Shown: piece by piece, positions 34,884 to 42,926 of the stretch
Layout: each line of letters starts with the position of its first letter
How positions within the stretch are numbered: the first letter of the stretch is position 1
NCBI RefSeq assembly: GCF_000717335.1
Contig: NZ_JNYZ01000029.1
Location: forward strand, 1-64,000
Direction of reading: 5' to 3'
DNA: 64,000 bases
Source of the DNA: Amycolatopsis jejuensis
Lineage (GTDB): Bacteria; Actinomycetota; Actinomycetes; Mycobacteriales; Pseudonocardiaceae
Notes under the pieces: model-generated
Database searches by the model: none
Told to the model about the DNA's origin: nothing
What the model saw: the letters and a program-made list of their open reading frames with translations, nothing else
Made by a program: the position numbers and the translations under genes

Positions 34884-35972
34884 TCAGTCGGTGAAGATCG
34901 ATTCCGGGACCAGCATGGTCACCTGGGCGTGCGGGACGTTCACGATCGAGCTGATCCGCAGGTCTCCGGCCACGCTTGCGGCCAGATAGGCCTGTTCGCG
35001 GGTCAAACCGTGGTCGAATGCCACAGCGTCGACCATGGCCGACACCGCATTGCGGGCCGCGAGCGCCGCGTCGAGCGGGTGGATGACTCCGTCCGGGGTC
35101 ACGGAAATTCCGGTGGTCGCGTAATACCGTTCCAGCGGTTGCGTGATCGGGAAGGAAAATGTGGGGGAGGATTGGCCGCGTTCACGGGCGAGGCCCTTGT
35201 GCAGCACTATCCGCGCCGAGATTTCCGCCGCCATTTCGATCGCGGTACCACACGTTTCCCCGTCACCTTGGGCGAAATGGGCGTCCCCGGCAGACAACAG
35301 GGCTCCGGGGACGTCGACGGGGAAGTACGCCACCGCACCAGCACCCAGCTGCCGGATGTCCATGTTCCCGCCGACCTCGTGCGCGGCCGCGGTGCGCAGG
35401 CCTTCCCGGGCCACCACGGGGTCGTCCGGAATTGCGCCCGCGGCTCGCGGGCCCATCACCAGAGCCCCGTTTCCGGCGGCGATCCGCTCGCGTTCATGGA
35501 TGTGCGCGAGCCGTTCCGGAGACGGGGCCACGCCGATGGTCCCGACGAATGGGGCCGCCGGGATCCGTACGTGCGGAACCTGTGCGCTGGTGGCAAATCC
35601 GCCGGAGAATTCCCAATGGGCCAGCAGCGGTCCCGGGAACAGGTCGGGCATCAGGCCGCGGCCCGGGAAAGTCGCGGTGAATCCGTGTGCCGACGCCGGT
35701 TTGACCCATTCGATATGTACGGCCACGACATCGCCGGGCTCGGCGTCGTTCACGTGGATGGGTCCGGTGAGGGGATGGACGCGGCCCAGTTCGAGGCCGC
35801 CGAGGTCGCTGATCGACGTTGACGGGGTGATCTGGGCATCGAGTGCGTCGTGGGTGGTCAGCCGCACCGTGTCGCCGGAATCGAGGACGAGCTGCGGGGG
35901 AATTGCCGGATGCCAGCGATTGTGCAGCCCGCTGCGGCGGTCGGGCGCCGGGGCCAGCAGATGTTCGGTCAC
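34884..35972 (-). CDS. Acetamidase/formamidase family amidohydrolase
   Basis: A 362-aa enzyme of the FmdA/AmdA family, hydrolysing short aliphatic amides to acid and ammonia. Seen: the N-terminal TGPIHVNDAEPGDVVAVHI, GGNMDIRQLGAGA and GDAHFAQGDGETCGTAIE blocks that line the metal site. GTG at 35972 is selected because GGAAGGA precedes it and the conserved region starts there; a longer reading to 36680 runs through the Ohr gene. Fourth gene of the operon. Confidence 0.9.
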   Translation of the reverse strand: MTEHLLAPAPDRRSGLHNRWHPAIPPQLVLDSGDTVRLTTHDALDAQITPSTSISDLGGLELGRVHPLTGPIHVNDAEPGDVVAVHIEWVKPASAHGFTATFPGRGLMPDLFPGPLLAHWEFSGGFATSAQVPHVRIPAAPFVGTIGVAPSPERLAHIHERERIAAGNGALVMGPRAAGAIPDDPVVAREGLRTAAAHEVGGNMDIRQLGAGAVAYFPVDVPGALLSAGDAHFAQGDGETCGTAIEMAAEISARIVLHKGLARERGQSSPTFSFPITQPLERYYATTGISVTPDGVIHPLDAALAARNAVSAMVDAVAFDHGLTREQAYLAASVAGDLRISSIVNVPHAQVTMLVPESIFTD

Positions 35973-35986
35973 GGCCGTTCCTTCCG

Positions 35987-36403
35987 TCAGGCGATCACGA
36001 TCTCGACGTCGATGTTGTCTCGCACGGCATTGGAATACGGGCATACCAGGTGTGCCTCTTGCGCCAGCACCGTCGCCTCGTGGTGGGCTACCTCGGGCAG
36101 CGAAATCGAAAGCTTCACCGACAGGCCGAACGCGCCGCCTTCGGTGCGTCCCATGCTGACTTGCGCACCCACTGTCGATCCGGTGGTGTCCGCGCCAGCT
36201 GTTTTGGCGACGATCCGCAATGCGGAATGGAAACAGGCGGCGTACCCGGCAGCGAACAATTGCTCGGGGTTGGTGCCATTGCCGCTGCCGCCCATTTCCT
36301 TCGGCACAGCCAGCGCCACGTCCAGTTTGCCGTCGGAGCTGAGCCCGCGGCCGTTGCGGCCGTCGCCGGAAGCGAGTGCTTCGGCGGTGTACAGAATGTT
36401 CAC
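35987..36403 (-). CDS. ohr: Organic hydroperoxide resistance protein (Ohr/OsmC family)
   Basis: A 138-aa thiol peroxidase. The reactive and resolving cysteines are Cys57 (AACFHSAL) and Cys121 (HLVCPYSNA), with Glu47 (PEQLF) and an Arg near residue 19 to help. Ohr reduces organic hydroperoxides with lipoylated partners. The second cysteine context and length fit Ohr rather than OsmC. Lies between oxidoreductase and acetamidase genes with 9-15 bp gaps; so here under TetR rather than the usual OhrR control. Confidence 0.92.
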   Translation of the reverse strand: MNILYTAEALASGDGRNGRGLSSDGKLDVALAVPKEMGGSGNGTNPEQLFAAGYAACFHSALRIVAKTAGADTTGSTVGAQVSMGRTEGGAFGLSVKLSISLPEVAHHEATVLAQEAHLVCPYSNAVRDNIDVEIVIA

Positions 36404-36412
36404 AATGGACCC

Positions 36413-37363
36413 TCAAGGCGTGAGGACGATTTTGCCGAACACGCTGCCGGACTCCAGGCGAGTGTGTGCTGCGGCGGCTTCGTCGAGCTTCATGGTGTCG
36501 TGGATCAGCGGCCGGATGGTTCCCTGCGCCGCCTTGCCGAGCAACGTCTCGAAGACCGCGGCCCGGCCGTCGCCGGGGTGGCTGTTGAGGCTGAGCGTCG
36601 AAATCGTTAGTGACCGCTGGAATGCGGCGAGCAGGCTCATGCCGAACTCCGCCGGGGGTAGCCCACCGGCGATTCCGCACACGACGTAGCGGCCGTTTTC
36701 CCGGAGCATGCCGACGAAATCGGGGACACCGGCCCCGGCGACGATGTCGACCACCGCGTCGTATCCGAACGTACGGCCGTCGCGGGCGACGCCCTGCGCG
36801 TCGACGATGTGGGTGGCACCGAGTTCGGTCAGCCGGGTGTCGTCGTCGGCCGTGGTGGTCCCGGCGACGACGGTTGCGCCGCGGGCCGCGGCAAGCTGCA
36901 CCGCCATCACGCCGATGCCGCCGCTCGCACCGCGGACCAGCACCTGGTCACCTGCGGACACCGCCGCTCTGTCCAAAGTGTACTCGGCGACGAGTGAACT
37001 GATGCCGATGCCGATCGCATCGACCGGGGTGACCGAGTCCGGTACCGCGGCAAGCGCCGAGACCTCCGTGACCACCTGCTCGGCGTACCCGCCGAGATGC
37101 TCGTCCATGGCGAACACCCGCCGCCCGACCCAGGCGCTGTCCTGGTCGGCGCTCACGGCGGTGACCGTGCCGACGACCTCGATGCCGGGTACGGCCCCGG
37201 GTGCTACTCCGGCAACTCCCTTACGGGTCAGCACATCGGCGAGACCGACGCCGATCGCCTCCACCGCGACGAGCGCCTGTCCGGGCGACGGCACCGGCGT
37301 GGGCCGTTTCACCGTCTTGAGGTTTTCCGGGCCTCCGAAGGCCGCGATTTCCACTGCTTTCAC
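36413..37363 (-). CDS. NADP-dependent quinone oxidoreductase (zeta-crystallin/MDR superfamily)
   Basis: A 316-aa zinc-free medium-chain reductase: GroES-like N-terminus (EIAAFGGPENLKTVKRP), NADPH loop VRGASGGIGVMAVQLA and the closing SVFGKIVLTP typical of the QOR group. No zinc cysteines. Likely reduces quinones or enones using NADPH. Second gene of the operon, nine bases after the cupin stop. Confidence 0.9.
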   Translation of the reverse strand: MKAVEIAAFGGPENLKTVKRPTPVPSPGQALVAVEAIGVGLADVLTRKGVAGVAPGAVPGIEVVGTVTAVSADQDSAWVGRRVFAMDEHLGGYAEQVVTEVSALAAVPDSVTPVDAIGIGISSLVAEYTLDRAAVSAGDQVLVRGASGGIGVMAVQLAAARGATVVAGTTTADDDTRLTELGATHIVDAQGVARDGRTFGYDAVVDIVAGAGVPDFVGMLRENGRYVVCGIAGGLPPAEFGMSLLAAFQRSLTISTLSLNSHPGDGRAAVFETLLGKAAQGTIRPLIHDTMKLDEAAAAHTRLESGSVFGKIVLTP

Positions 37364-37372
37364 GTCAGGAGC

Positions 37373-37876
37373 TCATTTCGCTTCGGCGTTTTCGTCGATC
37401 AGTACTTCGGTGTAGCCGCCGGATTCGTCCGGCACGTACAACGTGGTGTCCGGGCGGCCGGGAAGGGTGAATTCGATGCCCTCGAAATCGCCGGACATCC
37501 GCACGTCGCGGTGCCGGTTGCGGGCGGGCTGGTAGAAACAGTCGCCCGCCTCGGCGCGCAGCAGGCCGGCCCCTTCGAACTCCAGCTCGATCCAGCCGCG
37601 GATGACGTAGGCGACCTGCACACCGAGGTGGTGGTAATGCCACGGGACGGTGCCGGTTTCCTCGCCGGTGCCGCGCAGCACGGTCATCCCCACCATGCCG
37701 CCGCTGGCCTCGTGGACGCCGACGTCCCGCAGTTCCACGTGGACGTCGCCGATGGACACCTGCCGGAAGCTGTCCGGCTGCAGGCTCAGCAGGACCCCCG
37801 GGGTCGCCAGCGTCATGAAGTCCTCGCGCGGCGGCAGCGGGGGTTCGGTCACCTGGACGGAATCGGTCGCGGACAT
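37373..37876 (-). CDS. Cupin-domain protein
   Basis: A 167-aa single cupin. Metal ligands are suggested by WHYHHLGVQ (about residues 85-93) and the PARNRH block in the second motif. Possible roles are a small dioxygenase, isomerase or binding protein; nothing decides. First gene of the leftward operon, divergent from the TetR gene across a large double palindrome. Confidence 0.82.
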   Translation of the reverse strand: MSATDSVQVTEPPLPPREDFMTLATPGVLLSLQPDSFRQVSIGDVHVELRDVGVHEASGGMVGMTVLRGTGEETGTVPWHYHHLGVQVAYVIRGWIELEFEGAGLLRAEAGDCFYQPARNRHRDVRMSGDFEGIEFTLPGRPDTTLYVPDESGGYTEVLIDENAEAK

Positions 37877-37950
37877 GTCGGTACACCTTCCGGTAGAAGG
37901 GAGAAGCTGCGCCTTTCCAGCGCGGGCACTCTTCGAAGTTAACCCCGCAT

Positions 37951-37986
37951 CTGACAGCTGTCAAGCCTTAACTTGACAGCTGTCAG
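37951..37986. promoter_or_regulatory. 15-bp perfect inverted repeat made of two TGACAGCTGTCA palindromes (TetR operator)
   Basis: The arms CTGACAGCTGTCAAG (37951-37965) and CTTGACAGCTGTCAG (37972-37986) are exact reverse complements with a 6-bp spacer; each arm itself holds a 12-bp palindrome. The site lies 75 bp from the cupin start and 59 bp from the TetR start. Two TetR dimers could bind 22 bp apart, two helical turns, and control both directions. Confidence 0.8.
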
Positions 37987-38044
37987 AGTGCATTTTCCGG
38001 ACATCCTGCTCCGCGGTCCGGAGGATTCCGGTAGGCTCGGCCGG

Positions 38045-38698
38045 GTGGAGACCACCGTTCAGTCGCTGTCCTACCCCGACGTGCTGCACCGGGGGCTGGA
38101 AGCGTTCGCCGAGCTGGGGTACGAGCAGACCTCGGTACGCGAGCTCGCCCGCCGGATCGGCGTCAGCCACAATTTCATCAACGACCGCCACGGTTCCAAA
38201 ATCGCATTCTGGCGGGCCGTGGTGGACTACGCCTGTGCCGAATTGGACCCGCTGCAGCTCCCCGAAGACGAAAACTGCACGGACGACGAGAAACTGGCGC
38301 TGATCGTCCTGCGGTATTACGTGAACGTCGCGCGGAACCCGGCGGTGCACCGGCTGCTCGTCGACGAATTCTCCCGCGAATCCGAGCGGCTGAACTACCT
38401 CTACGAGAACTATCTGCTGCCGAACGCGGAACTGCTCGGCCCGATCATCGACCGGCTGGTCGCCGCGGGCCGGATGGCGCCGGTGCCGTTGTACCAGCTG
38501 GCGTTCGCGATCGTGGGCCCGTCGTCGGCGATGGTGCAGGGCCCGTTCGCGCGCCGCCTTGGCAGGCCGGAGCCGGTCACCACCGCGAATCTGGAGCAGT
38601 GGGCGGAAGGGCTGGCTCGCCTGGTGCTCGGCGGGGTGCTGCCGTCCTTTCAGGGGTGGGACACCCTGAACCGGCCGGGCGCGGCGGCGCCGGAATGA
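38045..38698 (+). CDS. TetR-family transcriptional repressor
   Basis: A 217-aa regulator with an N-terminal HTH (residues about 10-55; LAFAELGYEQTSVRELARRIGVSHNFI-like) and a helical ligand domain. GTG at 38045 places the HTH at the usual distance from the start; the 37973 extension would run through the operator. Divergent from the cupin-oxidoreductase-Ohr-acetamidase-EthD operon and presumably its repressor. Converges with a short gap on the AhpD-like gene. Confidence 0.9.
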   Translation: METTVQSLSYPDVLHRGLEAFAELGYEQTSVRELARRIGVSHNFINDRHGSKIAFWRAVVDYACAELDPLQLPEDENCTDDEKLALIVLRYYVNVARNPAVHRLLVDEFSRESERLNYLYENYLLPNAELLGPIIDRLVAAGRMAPVPLYQLAFAIVGPSSAMVQGPFARRLGRPEPVTTANLEQWAEGLARLVLGGVLPSFQGWDTLNRPGAAAPE

Positions 38699-38705
38699 CC
38701 ACCGG

Positions 38706-39287
38706 TCACGCGTAGCCGCGTTTGAGCATCATTCCCGCGGCCTTGTCGAATTCCGCCTCGGTGGGAATCGCGAAGTCCAAGGCGTTGGCGTAGCGGGTGA
38801 TGATGTTGAACACGGCCGCGACCGCTGCGGCGTCCTCGAGTTGTTGCCGGGTGGCCCCGGCGGCCATCGCGGCCGCGGCTTTTTCCGACGGCAATCCGGC
38901 CGGGTTCCGGGTCACCGTTTCCAGGAACGAGAGCGTGGCACGCAGCGGCGCCGAAATGGGGGCCGTGTGGTAGTCGGCGAGACAGGCGTCGGCCACCGCG
39001 GGGTCCATTCCGCGGACGGCAATGGCCCGGTGTGCTCCGATGCAGAACGGGCACGTATTCCAGTTCGCGACCATCGCCGCCATCAATTCCCGCTCGGACA
39101 CGGACCATTCGCTCGGCCCGCGCATCACCTCGTGCGTCCACGCGCCGAGCGCCGGGCCGACGAAACCCTTGTGGTAGAAGGCAACCCGGGCGGCGTCCGG
39201 AAGGCGAGCCCCCAGTGCCGCCGAGATGACGCGGATCAGCGCCCTGGTGCGGAAGCTGTCGCCGCGCTCGACCTCAGGCAGACGCAT
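38706..39287 (-). CDS. Carboxymuconolactone decarboxylase/AhpD-like protein
   Basis: A 193-aa helical protein with the redox motif TCPFCIGAH: Cys79, Cys82 and His86. CxxC plus His indicates peroxidase or thiol-oxidoreductase type AhpD chemistry rather than lactone decarboxylation. Last gene of the ArsR operon; its start overlaps the upstream small gene by 14 bases. Confidence 0.88.
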   Translation of the reverse strand: MRLPEVERGDSFRTRALIRVISAALGARLPDAARVAFYHKGFVGPALGAWTHEVMRGPSEWSVSERELMAAMVANWNTCPFCIGAHRAIAVRGMDPAVADACLADYHTAPISAPLRATLSFLETVTRNPAGLPSEKAAAAMAAGATRQQLEDAAAVAAVFNIITRYANALDFAIPTEAEFDKAAGMMLKRGYA

Positions 39288-39597
39288 CGCTCGCCTCCTC
39301 GATCGCGCGGAGAGCGGTGTCCCAGCGGGCCAAACCGGCCCCGACGCACGCGGACATGACGATCTCGAACGCCGCTTTCTCGCTACCCGTTTCCCGCCGG
39401 ACGGCGTCTACCTCGGCATCGGTGACGCGGTAGGAAGCTTCCCCGATGTGCTGCGCGAGCGTGTCGTACGGTTCGCTCGCCGACGGCCCGCCTGCGGCGC
39501 GAGCCGCTACGGCGGTGCGGAGCGACGCATCGGTCACTCCGCCCTCGCCGGTCATCGCGGCACGCAGGTCGGCGGCGCGATTGTTGTTGATGCTCAT
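39274..39597 (-). CDS. Small protein of unknown function coupled to the AhpD-like gene
   Basis: A 107-aa mostly helical soluble protein (MSINNNRAADLRAAMT start; ends ALRAIEEASD). It resembles partner proteins encoded next to CMD/AhpD-domain genes but carries no motif I can name. ATG at 39597 is chosen; GGAATT upstream is a weak ribosome site. Its 14-bp overlap with the next gene implies translational coupling and joint function. Confidence 0.65.
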   Translation of the reverse strand: MSINNNRAADLRAAMTGEGGVTDASLRTAVAARAAGGPSASEPYDTLAQHIGEASYRVTDAEVDAVRRETGSEKAAFEIVMSACVGAGLARWDTALRAIEEASDASA

Positions 39598-39610
39598 CGG
39601 AATTCCGCGG

Positions 39611-40093
39611 TCAGGCTCGTGCCGTCGCGGCACGGAACCGTTCGAGGTACAGCGGCCAGCCGGAGCCGGTGCCCAGGCCGAGGAAGCCTTCCCAGCCGTC
39701 GCCGTGCCGGTCGAGGTGGCGGTGTTCGAGCACGACGCGGGTGCGCTCGGGGGCCTCGGCGGTGAACCGGATTTCGACCTCGCTGGTGCGCTCCGGGTCG
39801 GTCTCGATCTGCCACTGCGGGCTGATGTCCCAGCTGAGCAGGAGCCGGTGCGGCGGCTCGCAGGCGAGCACCCGCGCCCACGTGCACCGGCTCCCGTCGG
39901 TGCCGATGTCGTATGCGGTGCCACCGGCCCGCGGTTCGAGCACGGTGCGCTCGATCGGCACCGCGAGCAGGTTGTGCTCGCGCGGCTTGATCTCGTCGAA
40001 CCGTTCGGTGAACACGCGGAACGCATGCTCGACCGGAACGTCGACGACGAGGTCGACCTGGACGGCGGTCTGGTCCTGGGAAGTGGTGCTCAT
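39611..40093 (-). CDS. SRPBCC/AHSA1-family protein
   Basis: A 160-aa helix-grip protein. VVDVPVEHAFRVFTERFDEI at the N-terminus and VVLEHRHLDRHGDGWEGF near the end are standard for activator-of-Hsp90-like ligand-binding proteins. ATG at 40093 overlaps the ArsR stop (ATGA). ArsR-SRPBCC pairs are common in actinobacteria and the protein probably handles the ligand or stress that the regulator responds to. Confidence 0.9.
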   Translation of the reverse strand: MSTTSQDQTAVQVDLVVDVPVEHAFRVFTERFDEIKPREHNLLAVPIERTVLEPRAGGTAYDIGTDGSRCTWARVLACEPPHRLLLSWDISPQWQIETDPERTSEVEIRFTAEAPERTRVVLEHRHLDRHGDGWEGFLGLGTGSGWPLYLERFRAATARA

Positions 40094-40431
40094 CGAGACG
40101 GCGTCCCTTCTGCCGCGGCGGGCTGGTACGTCCGCTCGGCGACGTTCTTGAACCTGGTCAGAGTGGTGTTCCAGAAGGAGTCGAGCTCTCGGCGCAGCTC
40201 GTCGAGGCCGCCCGCCCGCATTTCGTACACGCGCAGCCGGCCCTGCTGCTGCACCTCGACGAGCCGGGCGTCCAGCAGCACCCGCAGATGCTGCGACACC
40301 GCAGGCCGGCTGACCGGCAGCTCCCGCGCGATTTCGGTGACCGAACACGGCCCCCCGGCCACGCGGGCGAACACGCGCCGCCGCGTGGGGTCGGCAAGCG
40401 CCTGCCAAGGATCGGCGGTCGTGGTCACCAT
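40090..40431 (-). CDS. ArsR-family winged-helix repressor
   Basis: A 113-aa regulator: DPWQALADPTRRRVFARV and SVTEIARELPVSRPAVSQHLRVL (residues 7-55) form the ArsR HTH. There is no CxC metal site, so it likely is not a metal sensor. ATG at 40431 is 4 bases from a perfect inverted repeat, which fixes an autoregulatory reading. First gene of a four-gene leftward operon. Confidence 0.92.
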   Translation of the reverse strand: MVTTTADPWQALADPTRRRVFARVAGGPCSVTEIARELPVSRPAVSQHLRVLLDARLVEVQQQGRLRVYEMRAGGLDELRRELDSFWNTTLTRFKNVAERTYQPAAAEGTPSR

Positions 40432-40434
40432 GAC

Positions 40435-40454
40435 GCGTAAGTTACTACTTACGC
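40435..40454. promoter_or_regulatory. Inverted repeat GCGTAAGT-TACT-ACTTACGC, ArsR operator
   Basis: Perfect 8-bp arms with a 4-bp spacer, sitting directly in front of the arsR start codon (40431). The size and symmetry suit an ArsR dimer. Bound protein would cover the ribosome site and promoter end. Confidence 0.7.
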
Positions 40455-40460
40455 ATCGCC

Positions 40461-40480
40461 CTGACAAGCGCTGACAAGCG
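40461..40480. repeat. Tandem 10-bp direct repeat CTGACAAGCG x2
   Basis: Two exact copies back to back in the divergent promoter region between arsR and the hydrolase-marR operon. May be regulatory or simple replication slippage; nothing further supports either. Confidence 0.5.
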
Positions 40481-40508
40481 CTGATCCGCAAGATCGTCCG
40501 CGAACAAG

Positions 40509-40526
40509 ATCTCTTAACTTTGAGAT
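40509..40526. promoter_or_regulatory. Candidate MarR operator ATCTC-N8-GAGAT
   Basis: An inverted repeat with 5-bp arms in an AT-rich segment (TTAACTTT spacer), 71 bp upstream of the hydrolase start. The overlapping CTTAACTTTGAG and CTTGACTTTAAG half-sites add symmetry. The MarR gene is the second of this operon. Confidence 0.45.
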
Positions 40527-40596
40527 ACTTGACTTTAAGCAGTACCTGAGTGAGCATGACTCCCGTCACAGACGACAGCGGACGGAGTCGGTGCGA

Positions 40597-41415
40597 ATGA
40601 CCTCGGCAGAACTGCGGTACGCGACCGGGCCCGCCGGACCGATCGCCTACCGCGACGTCCGGCCACACTGCGCGGACACCATGGTTTTCGTCCATGGCCT
40701 CAACATGGCTTCCGGGGTCTGGGACGAGATGGCCGCCCGGCTGCCGGAGTTCCGCTGCGTTTCGTTCGACCTCCGCGGGCACGGCGCATCGGTACGCCGT
40801 GGCCCGTACGCCGTCGAGAACTACCTCGAAGACCTGTCCGCCGTTCTGGATGCGGCTGATGTTTCGGTCGCGCAACTGGTCGGTGTCTCCGTCGGCGGGC
40901 TGATCGGGTGCGCGTTCGCGGAGCGGCACCCGGACCGGGTCCGGTCGGTGGTCGCGTTGGGCAGCGGTTTCACCGCGCAGCACAACGATCTCGAAGCCGG
41001 GATGGCGCGGATGCGCGAGATCGGCGTGCGCGAGTACTTCCGGGTTTCGCTGCCCAGCGGCAGCCTGCCCGCGGACGCGCCGGACGCGCTCGGGGCCCGG
41101 CTCGTCGAGCTGGCGGTGACCGGCCGGGAGGATGTGGCGATGGTGGAGGAACTGATCCGTGAGGTCTTCGAGAAAGACCTGACGCACGTCCTGGCGGGGC
41201 CGGTCGGCCGTCCGGTGCTCGTGGTCAACGGCGAATTCGACCGTACCTGCCCGCCGGAGGGGGGCCGCGCGCTCGCCGCGGCGGCGGGCGGCCGCTGGCA
41301 AGCGGTGCCCGGCGCGGGGCACCTGCTGCCGCTGGAACAGCCGGAGCACTGCGCCCGGCTGGCGGCCGGTCTGTACCGGGAAACCCACGCGGGAACGAGG
41401 AGGGTCGCGCGATGA
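40597..41415 (+). CDS. Alpha/beta hydrolase (3-oxoadipate enol-lactonase-like)
   Basis: A 272-aa cytosolic hydrolase: oxyanion HG in FVHGLNM, nucleophile Ser in GVSVGG (about residue 106), acid in NGEFDRTC, and His in GAGHLLPLEQPE. ATG at 40597 is preferred to GTG 40591 because GGAG lies nine bases upstream of it, against three for the GTG. The stop overlaps the MarR start by four bases. It may open a lactone or ester in the pathway served by the molybdenum hydroxylase downstream. Confidence 0.9.
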   Translation: MTSAELRYATGPAGPIAYRDVRPHCADTMVFVHGLNMASGVWDEMAARLPEFRCVSFDLRGHGASVRRGPYAVENYLEDLSAVLDAADVSVAQLVGVSVGGLIGCAFAERHPDRVRSVVALGSGFTAQHNDLEAGMARMREIGVREYFRVSLPSGSLPADAPDALGARLVELAVTGREDVAMVEELIREVFEKDLTHVLAGPVGRPVLVVNGEFDRTCPPEGGRALAAAAGGRWQAVPGAGHLLPLEQPEHCARLAAGLYRETHAGTRRVAR

Positions 41416-41939
41416 GTTCCGATTTCGTCGATGCACTGATCGGCCAATGGGAGACCGAGCTCCCGGAGGAGCACTTCGAGTCCTTCAGCGTGGTCTCGCG
41501 GATCGCGCGGTACCTGCGCCTGGTCAACCGGCAGACCAACGCCAACCTGGAGCGGTTCGGGTTCCAGGAAACACAGTTCAACCTGCTGTGCGCGCTGCGC
41601 CGGGCCGGTGCGCCGCATCAGCTCAGCCCGAAGGAGCTGGCCACGTCGATGCTCGTCACCTCCGGGGCCATCACGTACGTGATCGACCAGATGGAGTCGG
41701 CGGGGTGCGTCGAGCGCATCCCCGATCCGCGGGACCGCCGTGCCCTGCTCGTCCGGCTCACCGGCGAGGGCACGAAACGGGTCGAGGAAGCGATGCGGGC
41801 ACACCTGCAGCTGTGCGACGAGCTGCTCGCACCGCTCGACGCGACCGGCCGCCGGGATCTCACCGATGCCTTGCGGGCCTTGCTGATCGGCATCGACGAC
41901 ACGGCACCGCCGTCGTTCAGCGCGGGGGAGGGGAAGTGA
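41412..41939 (+). CDS. MarR-family transcriptional regulator
   Basis: A 175-aa winged-helix repressor: HQLSPKELATSMLVTSGAITYVIDQME forms the recognition helices and DRRALLVRLTGEG the wing. Residues 1-50 are the dimerisation region. Coupled to the hydrolase before (ATGA) and the LLM enzyme after (GTGA at 41936-41939). Probably binds the repeat near 40509 and responds to an aromatic acid or its CoA or lactone product. Confidence 0.92.
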   Translation: MSSDFVDALIGQWETELPEEHFESFSVVSRIARYLRLVNRQTNANLERFGFQETQFNLLCALRRAGAPHQLSPKELATSMLVTSGAITYVIDQMESAGCVERIPDPRDRRALLVRLTGEGTKRVEEAMRAHLQLCDELLAPLDATGRRDLTDALRALLIGIDDTAPPSFSAGEGK

Positions 41940-42907
41940 CCGGGATTCGTCGCTGTATTGCTTACGGGGGCGAGATTCCTCTCGTGGACACCCTTGCCAC
42001 GGTCGAAACCGCCGAGCGCGCCGGGCTGGACGGGGTCTGGTCGGCCGAGCACGTCGGCCTTCAGGACGCGATGGTGCCGAGTGTCGCGTATGCCTTGCGT
42101 ACCAAGCGGATGGAGATCGGGCTGGTCGGGCTGAACGCCGACACCCGCAGCCCCGGCGTGCTCGCCATGGAACTGGCCACCCTTGCTGCGCTGGCACCGG
42201 GTCGTGTCCGGGTGCAGGTCGGGACCGGCAGCCTGCAGCGGGCGCGGTGGATCGGGGTCACCGGGGCACGGACCGTGCGCGGGGTGGAGGTGTTCGTCGC
42301 CGCGCTGCGGGACCTGCTGGCGGGCCGGGAGGTGACGGCGTCGAGCGAGGCGTTCACCCTCGACGGGCTCCGGCTCGCGACGCCGGTGCCGCCGCCGATT
42401 CCGATCGACGTGATGGCGATCCGGCCCAGAATGCTCGACCTCGCGGCGCGGGTGGGCGACGGGGTGTCGCTGTCGGCCGGGGCGAGCCGCGAATACCTGC
42501 GCACGACGATCCGGACGGTGCGGGAATCGTTGGTGCAGCACGGCCGGAGCGCGGAAGACTTCCGGATCTCGGCCGTCGTCCCGACGGTGGTCGCCGATGA
42601 TCTCGCGACTGCCCGCCGTCAGCTCGCGATCTCGGGGCCGCTGCGGTTCCGTTTCCCCGAGCTGCAGGTGGGGGTCGACCTGCCCGACGCGACGCTGGTG
42701 AACGAGACGCTGGAGCGCGACGGCACGGACGCGGCCGCCGATCTCTTCGAGGACCGCACTACCGATCAGCTCGGCATCGCTGCCACACCGGACACGCTCG
42801 CGGTCCGGCTCAAGGAATACGAGGAGCTCGGGCTCGACGAAATCGTCGTGATGCTGAGCGGCGACCCGGCCGCGCATCCGCGTACCGCCGAGCTGCTCGC
42901 GCATTGA
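41936..42907 (+). CDS. LLM-class F420- or flavin-dependent oxidoreductase
   Basis: A 323-aa TIM-barrel of the luciferase-like group (GLDGVWSAEHVGLQDAM near residue 30; TLAALAPGRVRVQVGTGS). These use reduced FMN or F420. The pattern of residues does not settle which. GTG at 41936 overlaps the MarR stop. Followed by the SnoaL-like gene, a typical neighbour of monooxygenases. Confidence 0.88.
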   Translation: MTGIRRCIAYGGEIPLVDTLATVETAERAGLDGVWSAEHVGLQDAMVPSVAYALRTKRMEIGLVGLNADTRSPGVLAMELATLAALAPGRVRVQVGTGSLQRARWIGVTGARTVRGVEVFVAALRDLLAGREVTASSEAFTLDGLRLATPVPPPIPIDVMAIRPRMLDLAARVGDGVSLSAGASREYLRTTIRTVRESLVQHGRSAEDFRISAVVPTVVADDLATARRQLAISGPLRFRFPELQVGVDLPDATLVNETLERDGTDAAADLFEDRTTDQLGIAATPDTLAVRLKEYEELGLDEIVVMLSGDPAAHPRTAELLAH

Positions 42908-42926
42908 AAAACGAAAAGGAGACGGC

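Noticed and set aside
41936..42907. RutA-like pyrimidine monooxygenase
   Set aside because: It belongs to the LLM group in general, but the neighbouring genes are not a rut cluster and no RutA-specific feature could be verified.
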